A stretch of DNA of 64,000 nucleotides from Anoxybacterium sp963668245 (GTDB lineage Bacteria; Bacillota; Clostridia; Peptostreptococcales; Anaerovoracaceae), in contig OY764195.2 in the NCBI GenBank assembly GCA_963668245.2, positions 1,364,001 to 1,428,000 of the forward strand. Direction: 5' to 3'. The notes under the pieces are model-generated. The model was not told the origin of the DNA. It saw only the letters and a list, made by a program, of their open reading frames with translations, and made no database searches. Of this stretch, positions 21,788 to 30,970 are shown piece after piece. Within the stretch, counting starts at the first letter, position 1, and each line of letters starts with the position of its first letter. A program made the position numbers and the translations under genes.

Positions 21788-22546
21788 ATGAGATCGAAAA
21801 GAATCAGCGAAATTGAAGATTATATTTATGAAAATAAAACAGTTACTTTGGATCAATTATGTCGAGTTTTCGATGTATCAAAAAATACAATACGTAGGGA
21901 TTTAAAAGAAATCATTTCTGATGGCAATTTTAAGAAGATATATGGAGGAGTAACGGTAAAGGACAATAAAGATTTGTTGCCTTTTAGTGAACGAAACATC
22001 AATAACTTGGATGCAAAGAAAAAGATAGCTGCAAAAGCAGCATCTCTTGTTGAAGACAGTGATGTAATCTTTATTGATTCAGGTACCACGACGATTCATT
22101 TAATTGATTACATTAAAGATAAGAAAAATCTTACTGTAATTACGAATAACTTGGAAGTGATGATTAGAGTCATCCCATATGAAAATATTAAATTAATTTC
22201 ACTTTCTGGAGAACTAGATAGAAATACGTTGTCTTTTACTGGAGATACAGCTTCAGCAGTTTTAAAGAGTTATAATATTTCTAAAGCATTTATGGCTTCT
22301 GCAGGTGTTTCAATCGATGGCGGAGTTACAAACTCATCAACGAAGGAGTATGATATTAAGAATACTGCAGTGAAGCGTAGCAATAATGTATTTCTACTTG
22401 CGAGCGAGGATAAATTCAATTTGGTTGCGATTATGACATACTGTACGCTGGATAAGTTGACCGGTATTATTACAGATGGCAATCCCCCACAAGAAATGCG
22501 TGATTATTTAGCGGAGCATGACATTGATCTTATTATCTCTAAATAG
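21788..22546 (+). CDS. DeoR/GlpR family transcriptional regulator
   Basis: 252 residues. The N-terminal DeoR helix-turn-helix covers about residues 5-58 (VTLDQLCRVFDVSKNTIRRD), and the C-terminal DeoR sensor domain, of the ribose-5-phosphate isomerase fold, includes DSGTTTIHLID and the GDTA segment; such domains bind sugar phosphates. ATG 21788 is chosen because AAGGAG lies six bases upstream; an ATG at 21767 precedes that site. It converges on a lone iolD gene, and DeoR-type IolR proteins control inositol genes, so regulation of iolD is a reasonable guess. Confidence 0.88.
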   Translation: MRSKRISEIEDYIYENKTVTLDQLCRVFDVSKNTIRRDLKEIISDGNFKKIYGGVTVKDNKDLLPFSERNINNLDAKKKIAAKAASLVEDSDVIFIDSGTTTIHLIDYIKDKKNLTVITNNLEVMIRVIPYENIKLISLSGELDRNTLSFTGDTASAVLKSYNISKAFMASAGVSIDGGVTNSSTKEYDIKNTAVKRSNNVFLLASEDKFNLVAIMTYCTLDKLTGIITDGNPPQEMRDYLAEHDIDLIISK

Positions 22547-22570
22547 ATGTATATTATTTTGTGATATTGG

Positions 22571-22609
22571 AACCAAAAAGAGACTGATTTTTTCAGTCTC
22601 TTTTTGGTT
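22571..22609. terminator. Bidirectional terminator between the DeoR gene and iolD
   Basis: 17-bp perfect stem (22571-22587 with 22593-22609) with A- and T-rich sides. Confidence 0.88.
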
Positions 22610-22652
22610 AACTATTTCTTTCAAATAACGGCAAGACCTTTTAAGGAGCAAC

Positions 22653-24581
22653 TCAATACAACCTTGCCTCTTGTAATTTTTTTTCTTTTTCTTCATATAT
22701 GAGATTTACTCTTTCGTTGTTAGAAGTACTTGCTATACCAACGTGCCACCATGATCCAAAACCCTCGGTCATTGTTTTTGGAAGAACCTTGATGTCGATT
22801 AAGGTTGATCTAGTTTGCTTCTTTGCATCTTCAAGAGCAAATTTTAGTTCGGATAGTGTTTTAGCAGTATAAGTTTTTAGTCCATACCCTTCTGCTGATT
22901 TAGCATAGTCGATAGGAATTAATCCGCCATTCAAATTTTGTTCTTGACTGCGATATCGAAATTCAGTTGCAAGACTATCCATCCCGTTCGTCATTTGAAG
23001 GTTGTTGATGCATCCAAATCCACAATTATCGAAGAGTAGAATGTTTATTTTCATTCCTTCTTGTAGAGAAGTAATTGCTTCGGTATGAAGCATTAAATAA
23101 CTTCCATCACCTGTCATAGCATAGACCTCTCGATCCGGAGACGCTAGTTTAGCGCCAAGAGAAGCTGCCACTTCATATCCCATACAAGAATAACCATATT
23201 CCATATGGTAAGAATCTCGACAGTCTGTAGTCCACATTCTTTGCAAACATCCTGGCAGGCTACCAGAAGCTCCAACAATAATTGCATCTGAAGCTATTGT
23301 TTTTCGAATAAGACAAATCGCAGAAGTTTGGGTAATGACTCCCCCAGTTAAAGTTATAAAATCAGAAATACTTCGACTATTACGCGCTTTTACGATAGGT
23401 TGAAAGTCATCTTGATATGTATATTTTGCATAAAATTCCATTTGCTGATTCCAAATAGCCTTTAGCTCTTGTATTTCATTTTGATAAGAAGACTGATAAT
23501 GGCGTTCCTTTAGGATTTCAGTCAATTGAATTAGGCATGACTTTGCATCACCTATGGCCATAATGCTATCTGATTTATAGGCATGAAATTTAGAGTTGTT
23601 GATCGAAACGAATTTTACGTTTGGTTCTTGAAATAATGATTTAGAGCCTGTTGTAAAGTCATTGAGTCTAGTACCAATACCAATAATTAAATCTGCATTT
23701 TGAGCTGCCCGATTTGCAGCAAGGTTTCCTGTAACTCCAATACCGCCCAAACAATAAGGAGAGCTCGATTTACATGCACTTTTGCCAGCTTGAGTTTCTC
23801 CAAAGGGGATATGAAAAGCATCACAAAACGACTCCAATATTTCTCCAGACTCTGAATACCGAACGCCGCCACCGCAAATGACCATAGGAAACTTGCTTCT
23901 TGAGATTGCATTTGCGATATCATAAAGTTCTTCTGAAACGGCCGTGGGTCTAGTAATACGATGAACTCTTTTCGTGAAAAAAGACTCAGGATAAGCATAG
24001 CTTTCTCCCTGTACGTCTTGGGGAAGAGAAAGGCACACTGCGCCTGTTTCTGATGGATCTGTTAATACACGCATAGCATGAATAAGAGAACTCATCAGTT
24101 GTTCTGGTCGTGCAATTCGATCCCAAAATTTACATACGGGTTTAAATATATCGTTTGTTGAAATAGATAAATTATAAGACTGTTCAACTTGCTGCAATAC
24201 AGGGTCAGGCTGCCTTGTAGAAAAGGTATCTCCTGGTAACAGTAATAAAGGAATATTATTAACGGTGGCTGTTGCTGCAGCCGTAACCATATTTGCAGCA
24301 CCTGGACCGATTGAAGAAGAGCATGCAATAATTTTTTTTCGATTGTTTTGCTTTGCAAAACCAATGGCTGCATGAGCCATTCCCTGCTCACTCCTACCTT
24401 GAAATATCGCAAGATTGCCAGGGTTTTCATCTAAAGCCTGACCAATCCCACAAACATTTCCATGACCGAAAATTGTAAAAATGCCATCAACAAATTTATT
24501 CTCAATTCCGTCGATAGAAACATATTGATGATCCAAAAATCTGATTAGAGCCTGAGACATAGTCATAATTTCTGTTTTCAT
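22653..24581 (-). CDS. iolD: 3D-(3,5/4)-trihydroxycyclohexane-1,2-dione acylhydrolase (IolD)
   Basis: 642 residues, the usual length. Thiamine diphosphate enzyme that opens the inositol-derived ring to 5-deoxyglucuronate. It shows the acetolactate-synthase fold: N-terminal TPP Pyr domain with GRSEQGMAHAAIGFAKQ, a central domain containing GIGTRLNDFTTGS, and the C-terminal PP domain with GDGSYLMLHTE near residue 490 followed by NCGFGCINNLQ. The EYGYSCMGYEV segment is characteristic of IolD. The ATG has a GAGGT site. Other inositol genes (iolB, C, E, G) are absent here, which is unusual. The upstream region contains repeated ACAAC/TTGT words that could be regulator sites. Confidence 0.9.
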   Translation of the reverse strand: MKTEIMTMSQALIRFLDHQYVSIDGIENKFVDGIFTIFGHGNVCGIGQALDENPGNLAIFQGRSEQGMAHAAIGFAKQNNRKKIIACSSSIGPGAANMVTAAATATVNNIPLLLLPGDTFSTRQPDPVLQQVEQSYNLSISTNDIFKPVCKFWDRIARPEQLMSSLIHAMRVLTDPSETGAVCLSLPQDVQGESYAYPESFFTKRVHRITRPTAVSEELYDIANAISRSKFPMVICGGGVRYSESGEILESFCDAFHIPFGETQAGKSACKSSSPYCLGGIGVTGNLAANRAAQNADLIIGIGTRLNDFTTGSKSLFQEPNVKFVSINNSKFHAYKSDSIMAIGDAKSCLIQLTEILKERHYQSSYQNEIQELKAIWNQQMEFYAKYTYQDDFQPIVKARNSRSISDFITLTGGVITQTSAICLIRKTIASDAIIVGASGSLPGCLQRMWTTDCRDSYHMEYGYSCMGYEVAASLGAKLASPDREVYAMTGDGSYLMLHTEAITSLQEGMKINILLFDNCGFGCINNLQMTNGMDSLATEFRYRSQEQNLNGGLIPIDYAKSAEGYGLKTYTAKTLSELKFALEDAKKQTRSTLIDIKVLPKTMTEGFGSWWHVGIASTSNNERVNLIYEEKEKKLQEARLY

Positions 24582-24822
24582 GAAATTTACCTCATAATTA
24601 TTATTGAAGTATCTATAGAAAAGAAGTGAATTGTCTATTTAACACACAAATTGTTGTCATGTTGTAGTTATGTTTGATAATCTTTTGAGTATATCATAGC
24701 ACGAATAAATGAAGATAACAATAGATAATTTAAGAATACGGAATAAATGTACTTAATCGTTGGAAGGCTCCTGTGAGGTATAAGAAAAATCATAAAAACT
24801 AATCGAATTCACTATTCATTTG

Positions 24823-24831
24823 TGATATACT
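24823..24831 (+). promoter_or_regulatory. Extended -10 promoter for the small protein/tmk operon
   Basis: TGATATACT at 24823-24831, with only a weak -35 (TCGAAT) at 17 bases. Confidence 0.5.
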
Positions 24832-24870
24832 ATAAAACGGTAATTTAGCTAAAGCAAGGAGGATAGGATC

Positions 24871-24981
24871 ATGTATGGTGTGAAAATTGTTTTTGTGGCA
24901 ATGCTGTGTATCCCTCTTCTTTATATTTCTAATTTCTTGTTAGCAAAGCTATATCAACAATGTACGAAAAAAGCAAAATAG
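24871..24981 (+). CDS. 36-residue single-pass membrane protein
   Basis: ATG preceded by CAAGGAGG at a normal distance. The predicted peptide has a hydrophobic stretch over about residues 5-25 (VKIVFVAMLCIPLLYISNFL) and a positively charged end (CTKKAK). Its stop overlaps the AGGAG ribosome site of tmk, which suggests coupling. I recognise no family. The ribosome site, promoter and tight link support a real gene, but a peptide this short is uncertain without expression data or conservation. Confidence 0.55.
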   Translation: MYGVKIVFVAMLCIPLLYISNFLLAKLYQQCTKKAK

Positions 24982-24992
24982 GAGAACATTAT

Positions 24993-25613
24993 ATGAAGAG
25001 AGGCCTGTTTATCACTTTCGAAGGCCCTGATGGATCAGGAAAAACCACACAAATCGGCAAACTCAAGACTTATTTAGAAAATAGGGGATTTGATGCCGTT
25101 ATAACACGCGAACCAGGCGGAACGGCAATTGGAGAAAAAATTAGATCTATCATTCTAGACAAACAACATATGGAAATGGACTATATGACTGAAGCATTAC
25201 TTTATGCAGCAGCTCGAGCGCAACATGTTTCCCAAGTGATAGCGCCAGCGCTAGATCAGGGAAGAATGGTGATTTGTGACCGTTTTATGGATTCTAGCAT
25301 TGTCTATCAAGGGATTGGGAGAAATCTTGGTGATTCGGTACGCATCATAAATGAGTTTGCTGTAAAAAACTGTTTTCCTGACATTACGTTTTTGTTAAAA
25401 GTTGATCCTAAAATTGGAAAAGGAAGGATTGCTTGGGAAGAGCAAGATCGCTTAGAACTTGAAAAGTTAGATTATCATAAAAAAGTATATCAAGCATATG
25501 AGGTTCTTGAAAAAGAAAATTCTCATCGTATCATTGGTATTGATGCGAGTAAGAGTATCGAAATGATTAGTGATGAAATACGTAACCATATGGGGAATTT
25601 GCTAAAAGTGTAG
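24993..25613 (+). CDS. tmk: Thymidylate kinase
   Basis: 206 residues. Phosphorylates dTMP to dTDP. P-loop GPDGSGKT at residues 11-18, the DR[YF] motif as CDRFMDSSIVYQG near residue 91, and TREPGGTAIGEKIR near residue 38. The start at 24993 follows AGGAG by eight bases; an in-frame ATG at 24960 lies inside the preceding small gene and lacks a site. First enzyme of the tmk-holB-ricT-trmN6 block, the same order as tmk-holB-yaaT-yabB in Bacillus, though yaaQ and yaaR are missing here. Confidence 0.96.
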   Translation: MKRGLFITFEGPDGSGKTTQIGKLKTYLENRGFDAVITREPGGTAIGEKIRSIILDKQHMEMDYMTEALLYAAARAQHVSQVIAPALDQGRMVICDRFMDSSIVYQGIGRNLGDSVRIINEFAVKNCFPDITFLLKVDPKIGKGRIAWEEQDRLELEKLDYHKKVYQAYEVLEKENSHRIIGIDASKSIEMISDEIRNHMGNLLKV

Positions 25614-25621
25614 GGTGAAGT

Positions 25622-26491
25622 ATGGCTTTAGAACAAATTAAAAGCGACAAAAACGTAATAGAAAGAATAAAACTGTCAATCGGTACAAATAGCATTTCTC
25701 ATGCATATCTATTTGAAGGAAATGCAAGCATAGATAAACGTGCTATTGCAGTGGAATTTGTAAAGGCAATTTTGTGCGAGGAGCGAACATATGATTGTTG
25801 TGATCAGTGTATTTCCTGTAACAAAATTAATCATGGCAATCACGAAGATGTGTTTTATCTTTCTGCAAACGGAAATAGCATCAAAGATGAAGCCGTTGAG
25901 GAGATGCAAAACAAGATAAAAAACAAACCTTTTTCTGGGGAACGAAATATCGTCATTCTTGAAAATGCAGATACTATGACAGTAAGGGCACAAAATCGTT
26001 TGTTAAAAACCCTGGAAGAACCGCCGAAAGGAACCGTTCTAATCCTACTGGCAGAAAATATTGAAAGCTTACTTTCTACGATTTTATCTCGTTGCATTAT
26101 ATATAAACTAAATGGAGACGGATATTACTGCAAGTCTGATCTGGTTGAAAAAACTATCCAAACAGCAGACCTTTTGCTTGAAAAAAAGCCATTTTACGAA
26201 ATAACAAAAAAATTGTCTGATTTTATGGAAAACCGCGAACTTGCCTATGAATGGCTAGATGTGCTTGAGCGGTGGTATCGTGATTTAGTGATATATGATT
26301 ATGTATATGATGCCAGGATACTGTTTTATTATGATTTGGAAAATCAGATACGTACCCAGAGCAGGTGTTTTTCAAAAAAAATAATTTTACAGGCAATTAC
26401 TGAAATAGAAGAAGCACGAAATGATTTAAATAGAAATTTAAACGTTGTTTATACCATAAAGAATATGATATTAAGAATAATTGCGTATTAG
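25622..26491 (+). CDS. holB: DNA polymerase III delta' subunit
   Basis: 289 residues. Clamp-loader stator subunit of the AAA+ superfamily. As expected for delta', the P-loop is degenerate (FEGNASIDKRAIA in place of GxxxxGKT). The zinc-binding cysteines are present (C52, C60, C63, C66, with CDQCISC), and the LLKTLEEPPKGTVLIL segment near residue 130 and LSTILSRC sensor region are typical. It starts nine bases after tmk with a GGTGAAG-type site. The C-terminal third is less conserved and shorter than in Bacillus. Confidence 0.92.
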   Translation: MALEQIKSDKNVIERIKLSIGTNSISHAYLFEGNASIDKRAIAVEFVKAILCEERTYDCCDQCISCNKINHGNHEDVFYLSANGNSIKDEAVEEMQNKIKNKPFSGERNIVILENADTMTVRAQNRLLKTLEEPPKGTVLILLAENIESLLSTILSRCIIYKLNGDGYYCKSDLVEKTIQTADLLLEKKPFYEITKKLSDFMENRELAYEWLDVLERWYRDLVIYDYVYDARILFYYDLENQIRTQSRCFSKKIILQAITEIEEARNDLNRNLNVVYTIKNMILRIIAY

Positions 26492-26512
26492 GACGCAAAG
26501 AGGAGGACTTGA

Positions 26513-27424
26513 ATGGTAAAAGTAGCCGGTATCAGGTTTAAAAGAGCAGGTAAAATATATTATTTTGATCCAGATGAACTACAGGTTGAGCAGGGTTCCC
26601 ATGTTATTGTTGAAACTGCTAGAGGAATGGAGTTTGGTACTGTTACAACTGGGATAAAAGAGGTTTCTGAGAGTGAGATTGTACCGCCACTGAAAAAAAT
26701 AATCCGAATAGCAGACGATAATGATGTCGTTCAGCATCAGGAAAATGTGAAAAAAAAGAAAAGAGCAATTGAACTTTGTCAGGAAAAAGTGAACAAGCAT
26801 AGTTTGCAAATGAAGTTAATTGATGTGGAATACACGTTTGACAATAGTAAAATCATCTTTTATTTTACCGCAGATGGTAGAGTTGATTTTAGAGAGCTAG
26901 TAAAGGATTTGGCTGGCGTATTTAAGATGAGAATTGAGTTGCGTCAGATTGGTGTTCGAGATGAAGCTAAAATGGTTGGGGGAATTGGGACTTGTGGAAA
27001 AGGATTGTGTTGTCATACATGGCTTCCTGAATTTGAACCAGTATCAATAAAAATGGCAAAAGTTCAAAATCTTTCTTTGAATCCTACTAAGATTTCTGGG
27101 ATATGTGGAAGACTAATGTGTTGTTTAAAATATGAAAATGATATCTACTGTGAGCTAAGAAGAGGAATGCCAGAAGTAGGAGAGCGTGTGAAAACGAAAG
27201 ATGGCATTGGTATTGTCATTGAATCCAATATTTTAGAAAATATTGTTAAACTCAGATTGGTTGTGGAAGATAAAAACCCTGATCGACCAGAAAAATTAAG
27301 CACAGATGTCTATTCGTACAAAAAGCAACAGATAACCAGGCTGGATGCCAAAGATTGTAAAGATATTTTAGATGATATAGATGATGAAGTTTTGGCAGAG
27401 ATTAAGGACTTATTGAAAGAGTAA
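26513..27424 (+). CDS. ricT: RicT (YaaT), PSP1-domain regulator of RNA processing
   Basis: 303 residues. PSP1 C-terminal domain protein; in Bacillus RicT works with RicA and RicF as an iron-sulfur complex that stimulates RNase Y cleavage, competence and sporulation. The cluster cysteines are visible in two groups: C161, C166, C167 (TCGKGLCC) and C198, C203, C204 (ICGRLMCC). The PSP1 fold spans about residues 55-145. AGGAGG-type site upstream; four bases separate its stop from the next gene. Confidence 0.94.
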   Translation: MVKVAGIRFKRAGKIYYFDPDELQVEQGSHVIVETARGMEFGTVTTGIKEVSESEIVPPLKKIIRIADDNDVVQHQENVKKKKRAIELCQEKVNKHSLQMKLIDVEYTFDNSKIIFYFTADGRVDFRELVKDLAGVFKMRIELRQIGVRDEAKMVGGIGTCGKGLCCHTWLPEFEPVSIKMAKVQNLSLNPTKISGICGRLMCCLKYENDIYCELRRGMPEVGERVKTKDGIGIVIESNILENIVKLRLVVEDKNPDRPEKLSTDVYSYKKQQITRLDAKDCKDILDDIDDEVLAEIKDLLKE

Positions 27425-27427
27425 AGT

Positions 27428-28201
27428 ATGAAAGACGTAGAAAATATAATCGAAATCCTTTCAGAAGAGAGGGTTGATAAAATTGGATTTGGAAACCTCA
27501 GGCTGATACAAAAGCCTGAGGATTTTTGCTATGGGATTGATGCTGTGCTTTTAGCTACATTTGCAGATTTGAGGGAGAATACAAAGGTAATCGATTTGGG
27601 AACGGGAACGGGAATTGTACCTCTCATTTTGAGCCACAGAACGAAAACAACTAGTATTGTAGGAGTAGAGATTCAAGAAGATTCATATAAGAGAGCCGTT
27701 CGTAATATTAGGCTTAATAAATTAGATAACCGGATTCAGATAATTCACTCTGATGTGAATAATTTGGTTTCAAATAAACATGTTGAACCATACTCATTTG
27801 ATGCTGTTTTTTCAAATCCCCCCTATGTTAAAGTTGAGGGAGGAATTAAAAATCAAAATGAAGCAAAATATATTGCGCGCCATGAAGCTTCTGCTTCATT
27901 GGAAGATTTTATTCAAACAGCAGCACTTCTATTGAGGGATAAGGGTGATTTTTATATGGTGCATAGACCAAATCGATTGGTTGATATTTGTACTTACTGT
28001 AGAATAAGTAGATTAGAGCCAAAAGAGATTAGGTTTGTAGTCCCAAATAGAGAAACAGCACCGAATATTATATTGATTCATTGTGTCAAGTATGGCAAGC
28101 CAGAATTGAAATTTCTTAATCCTTTAGTAGTATATGAAAAACCGCATTCTTATTCAAAAGAAATATTAGCGTTATATGAAAAGGTAGTGGAAAAGGACTA
28201 G
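27428..28201 (+). CDS. trmN6: tRNA1(Val) adenine-37 N6-methyltransferase (YabB/TrmN6)
   Basis: 257 residues. Class I SAM methyltransferase: SAM loop VIDLGTGTGIVPL near residue 55, acidic VGVEIQ, and the catalytic NPPYV motif near residue 131. The family modifies A37 of tRNA-Val in E. coli (YfiC); substrate identity in Firmicutes is inferred from homology. It closes the tmk-holB-ricT operon. A perfect palindromic terminator follows and is shared with abrB. Confidence 0.9.
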   Translation: MKDVENIIEILSEERVDKIGFGNLRLIQKPEDFCYGIDAVLLATFADLRENTKVIDLGTGTGIVPLILSHRTKTTSIVGVEIQEDSYKRAVRNIRLNKLDNRIQIIHSDVNNLVSNKHVEPYSFDAVFSNPPYVKVEGGIKNQNEAKYIARHEASASLEDFIQTAALLLRDKGDFYMVHRPNRLVDICTYCRISRLEPKEIRFVVPNRETAPNIILIHCVKYGKPELKFLNPLVVYEKPHSYSKEILALYEKVVEKD

Positions 28202-28252
28202 TTTATATCACTTTTCAAGAAGGAAGCGAGTTATCGATGATAAAAAACCAAT

Positions 28253-28282
28253 AAAAAAACCTGCAAGCTTGCAGGTTTTTTT
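28253..28282. terminator. Bidirectional terminator between trmN6 and abrB
   Basis: AAAAAAACCTGCAAG/CTTGCAGGTTTTTTT perfect palindrome, with A-tract and T-tract serving the two strands. Confidence 0.9.
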
Positions 28283-28302
28283 CGTGGTAATCAATAATCG
28301 GT

Positions 28303-28545
28303 TTATAATTTTTGCATTTCGTCAATGCAGTCAGAGCATACATTTTTATCGTGAATTCTCTTAACGTTTTTCGCATTGCCGCAGAAAATACAAGCTGGTT
28401 CATATTTTTTCAACAGAATATAATCCCCATCTACATAAATCTCAATAGGGTCTTTTATTTCAATATCTAAAGTTCTTCTTAGTTCGATAGGAAGTACTAT
28501 TCTGCCTAATTCATCTACTTTTCTTACGATCCCCGTAGCTTTCAT
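28303..28545 (-). CDS. abrB: AbrB-family transition-state regulator with zinc-ribbon tail
   Basis: 80 residues. SpoVT/AbrB swapped-hairpin DNA-binding domain at residues 1-47 (MKATGIVRKVDELGRIVLP is the family signature), followed by a CxxC...CxxC tail (C52, C55, C70, C73) typical of clostridial AbrB proteins. The ATG at 28545 is preceded by AAGGGGAG; longer upstream frames have no site. The location next to trmN6 matches Bacillus abrB. In relatives it represses post-exponential genes; targets here are unknown. Confidence 0.93.
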   Translation of the reverse strand: MKATGIVRKVDELGRIVLPIELRRTLDIEIKDPIEIYVDGDYILLKKYEPACIFCGNAKNVKRIHDKNVCSDCIDEMQKL

Positions 28546-28648
28546 TCTAATCTCCCCTTTCTTGGTGAAAAATTTACTTTTTTTAACAAAAAAACCAAGT
28601 TGATTTGTCATGCCTAATATTATCATTTCAGAAAAAAATAGTCAATCG

Positions 28649-28975
28649 CTAATTTTTCGCCTTCTGTAAAAGGTTTTTTAACGAGCCAATCGCGTTGACA
28701 AGTGATGTCAATGCAGCTACAACGCTTTGATTTCCTTTGATAATATCTGAGATGCTATTTACCGAGGAGGACACTTCTCCGATTATTTTATCCACTTCTT
28801 TTGCGTTGTCGGCAGCAATTCCAGAAATCACTTGTGTATCTCCAAGGATTATATTAATATTTTTTACTGCCTGAATCATGTTCTTTACAAAAATGATGCA
28901 ATAAATTAAGAGCACAAATATGGCCAGTCCAATCAAAAGTAGTCCTGCATCACCTAATGTAATGGTTGTATTCAT
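28649..28975 (-). CDS. Small membrane-anchored protein, DUF948-like
   Basis: 108 residues. One transmembrane helix at about residues 11-33 and a helical, probably coiled-coil C-terminal part rich in I, V, S and N (DNAKEVDKIIGEVSSSVNSI). This layout resembles the DUF948/YtxG group of Firmicute general-stress or cell-envelope proteins, but the similarity is weak by eye. GAGGGAT-type site upstream. It lies upstream of and divergent from murA. Confidence 0.65.
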   Translation of the reverse strand: MNTTITLGDAGLLLIGLAIFVLLIYCIIFVKNMIQAVKNINIILGDTQVISGIAADNAKEVDKIIGEVSSSVNSISDIIKGNQSVVAALTSLVNAIGSLKNLLQKAKN

Positions 28976-29137
28976 ACTACTATCCCTCCTCAGATATATT
29001 ATTACCCACTAATTGGAAATATTCAACATCTTTTTTTATATTTTGAATATGAATATTATTATTTGTTACTATGTATAATTACGTTGTTATCAGGAGAATA
29101 ATGGAATGAATGGTCTTTCAACATAAATAAATTTTCA

Positions 29138-29165
29138 TTGAAAAAAAAAATAAAAATGGTATACT
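29138..29165 (+). promoter_or_regulatory. murA promoter
   Basis: TTGAAA (29138-29143), a 16-base spacer and TATACT (29160-29165) with an extended TGG just before it. Confidence 0.75.
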
Positions 29166-29224
29166 AAATAGGTACTAATTTTGAATAACAGATATTTACA
29201 TATATATTTTTTTGGAGGAACGCA

Positions 29225-30487
29225 GTGGCAAAATTTTTAGTAGAAAAAAGTGGCCCGTTATATGGAGAAATTGAAATCAGTGGATCAAAAAACGCAGTTT
29301 TGCCAATTATGGCAGCTGCTATATTGACAGAAGAAAGCTGTCAGATTTTAGATGCACCTGTATTGAGAGACGTTGATGTGATGTGCAGGCTACTGAGTAG
29401 TATTGGTTCAGTGGTTAAACCTGACTATAATGATAATTCAGTTGAAATAGAAACTAAGACTATCGTGGCAAAAGAGGCTCCATATGAGTTGGTAAAGAAA
29501 ATGAGAGCATCAATTCTAGTAATGGGTCCTTTGCTTGCCAGAACAGGGAGAGCAAGAATTGCCTTGCCAGGAGGCTGCGCGATTGGAGCAAGACCAATCA
29601 ATCTACATTTAAAAGGGTTTCAAGCATTAGGAGCTGAAATTGAAGAAGGTCACGGGTATGTTGAGGCGGTAGCAGATCGGCTTGTGGGTGCGAATATATA
29701 TTTAGACTTTCCTAGTGTGGGTGCAACTGAAAATATTATGATGGCGGCAGTCTTGGCAGAAGGAATCACAATTATTGAAAACGTTGCAGAAGAACCTGAA
29801 ATTGTAGATTTAGCAAATTTTTTGAATAAAATGGGTGCAAAGATCAAAGGTGCTGGGACTGATACCATTAAAATAGAAGGTGTTGAACGACTTCACGGAA
29901 CAAAGCATGCAGTAATACCGGATCGTATTGAAACTGGAACCTTTATGGTAGCTGCTGCAATTACAAGAGGCAACGTACTGCTAAAAAACGTTGTACCTGA
30001 TCATGTAAAACCAGTGATTGCTAAACTGAAAGAATGTGGAGCGATTATTGAAGACGGAGATGATGGAATGAGAGTCCGTTGTGATGTAAATCCACTGATT
30101 GCAACAGACATTAAAACTTTGCCTTATCCTGGTTTTCCGACGGATATGCAGTCACAGTTTATGGCATTATTAACAACGGTCACTGGGGCAAGTGTCGTGA
30201 TTGAGACCGTATTTGAAAACAGATATATGCATATTGGCGAATTGAACCGTATGGGTGCAAATATAAAAATTGAAGGCAGAAGTGCCATTATTCAGGGAGA
30301 TAAGGTTCTTCAAGGAGCTCAGGTGATTTCAACTGATCTTCGCGCTGGGGCAGCGCTTGTTCTTGCTGGCCTTATGGCAGAAGGAACTACTGAAATCTCT
30401 GAAGTGTATCATATTGAAAGAGGATATTCTGACTTTATTGAGAAATTTAGAAAATTAGGTGCTTCCATCAAACGCATTGAGGATTAG
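29225..30487 (+). CDS. murA: UDP-N-acetylglucosamine 1-carboxyvinyltransferase
   Basis: 420 residues. Transfers enolpyruvate to UDP-GlcNAc, the first committed step of peptidoglycan synthesis. The catalytic, fosfomycin-target cysteine is C118 in LPGGCAIGARP, so the usual Cys rather than the resistant Asp is present. KNAVLPIMAA near residue 22 and the DLRAGAALVLAGL segment near residue 374 are conserved. Start is GTG, supported by GGAGG six bases upstream. A shared terminator with spoVG follows. Confidence 0.97.
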   Translation: MAKFLVEKSGPLYGEIEISGSKNAVLPIMAAAILTEESCQILDAPVLRDVDVMCRLLSSIGSVVKPDYNDNSVEIETKTIVAKEAPYELVKKMRASILVMGPLLARTGRARIALPGGCAIGARPINLHLKGFQALGAEIEEGHGYVEAVADRLVGANIYLDFPSVGATENIMMAAVLAEGITIIENVAEEPEIVDLANFLNKMGAKIKGAGTDTIKIEGVERLHGTKHAVIPDRIETGTFMVAAAITRGNVLLKNVVPDHVKPVIAKLKECGAIIEDGDDGMRVRCDVNPLIATDIKTLPYPGFPTDMQSQFMALLTTVTGASVVIETVFENRYMHIGELNRMGANIKIEGRSAIIQGDKVLQGAQVISTDLRAGAALVLAGLMAEGTTEISEVYHIERGYSDFIEKFRKLGASIKRIED

Positions 30488-30545
30488 CTTGTATACCCTT
30501 GAACTCATCCTGTGTACATTACTTTACAAATTTACAAACTAAAAA

Positions 30546-30573
30546 AATACCAGACAAACATGTCCGGTATTTT
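30546..30573. terminator. Bidirectional terminator between murA and spoVG
   Basis: AATACC-a-GACA / TGTC-c-GGTATT stem with one mismatch, followed by T residues on both sides. Confidence 0.75.
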
Positions 30574-30592
30574 GTTGATAGGATGATACGAA

Positions 30593-30883
30593 TTATTCCG
30601 TTGTCTCAGTTGCATCATCAACTTTTTCTTCGAGGACCTTTTCATATTCTGCGAAAATAGCGTCCTTGATTTTATTACGTGTTTCTGATACCAATGGGTG
30701 TGCAATGTCTCTAAAATCGCCTTCGCCCATCTTTCGACTAGGCATTGCTATGAATAAGCCGTTTTGACCTTCAATGATTTTAATGTCATGTACCACAAAT
30801 TCATCATCGAATGTCACAGAGACGACTGCTTTCATTTTACCTTCGTCATTAACTTTGCGTACTCTTACATCTGTAATTTTCAT
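30593..30883 (-). CDS. spoVG: SpoVG regulator
   Basis: 96 residues, the normal size. Small nucleic-acid-binding protein involved in septation and sporulation control. It has the near-invariant start MKITDVRVRKV, the central FVVHDIKIIEGQNGLFIAMP segment and RDIAHPL. ATG 30883 has an AAAGGGTGG site; an upstream in-frame ATG does not. It lies just downstream of purR on the same strand, like the purR-yabJ-spoVG order in Bacillus but without yabJ. Confidence 0.97.
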   Translation of the reverse strand: MKITDVRVRKVNDEGKMKAVVSVTFDDEFVVHDIKIIEGQNGLFIAMPSRKMGEGDFRDIAHPLVSETRNKIKDAIFAEYEKVLEEKVDDATETTE

Positions 30884-30970
30884 ACTGAAACCACCCTTTC
30901 CTGCCCAACAATATGCGGATTGCAACCAATTTATGCTGCATGGCAACATTATACAAGAGCTAACAAAATC

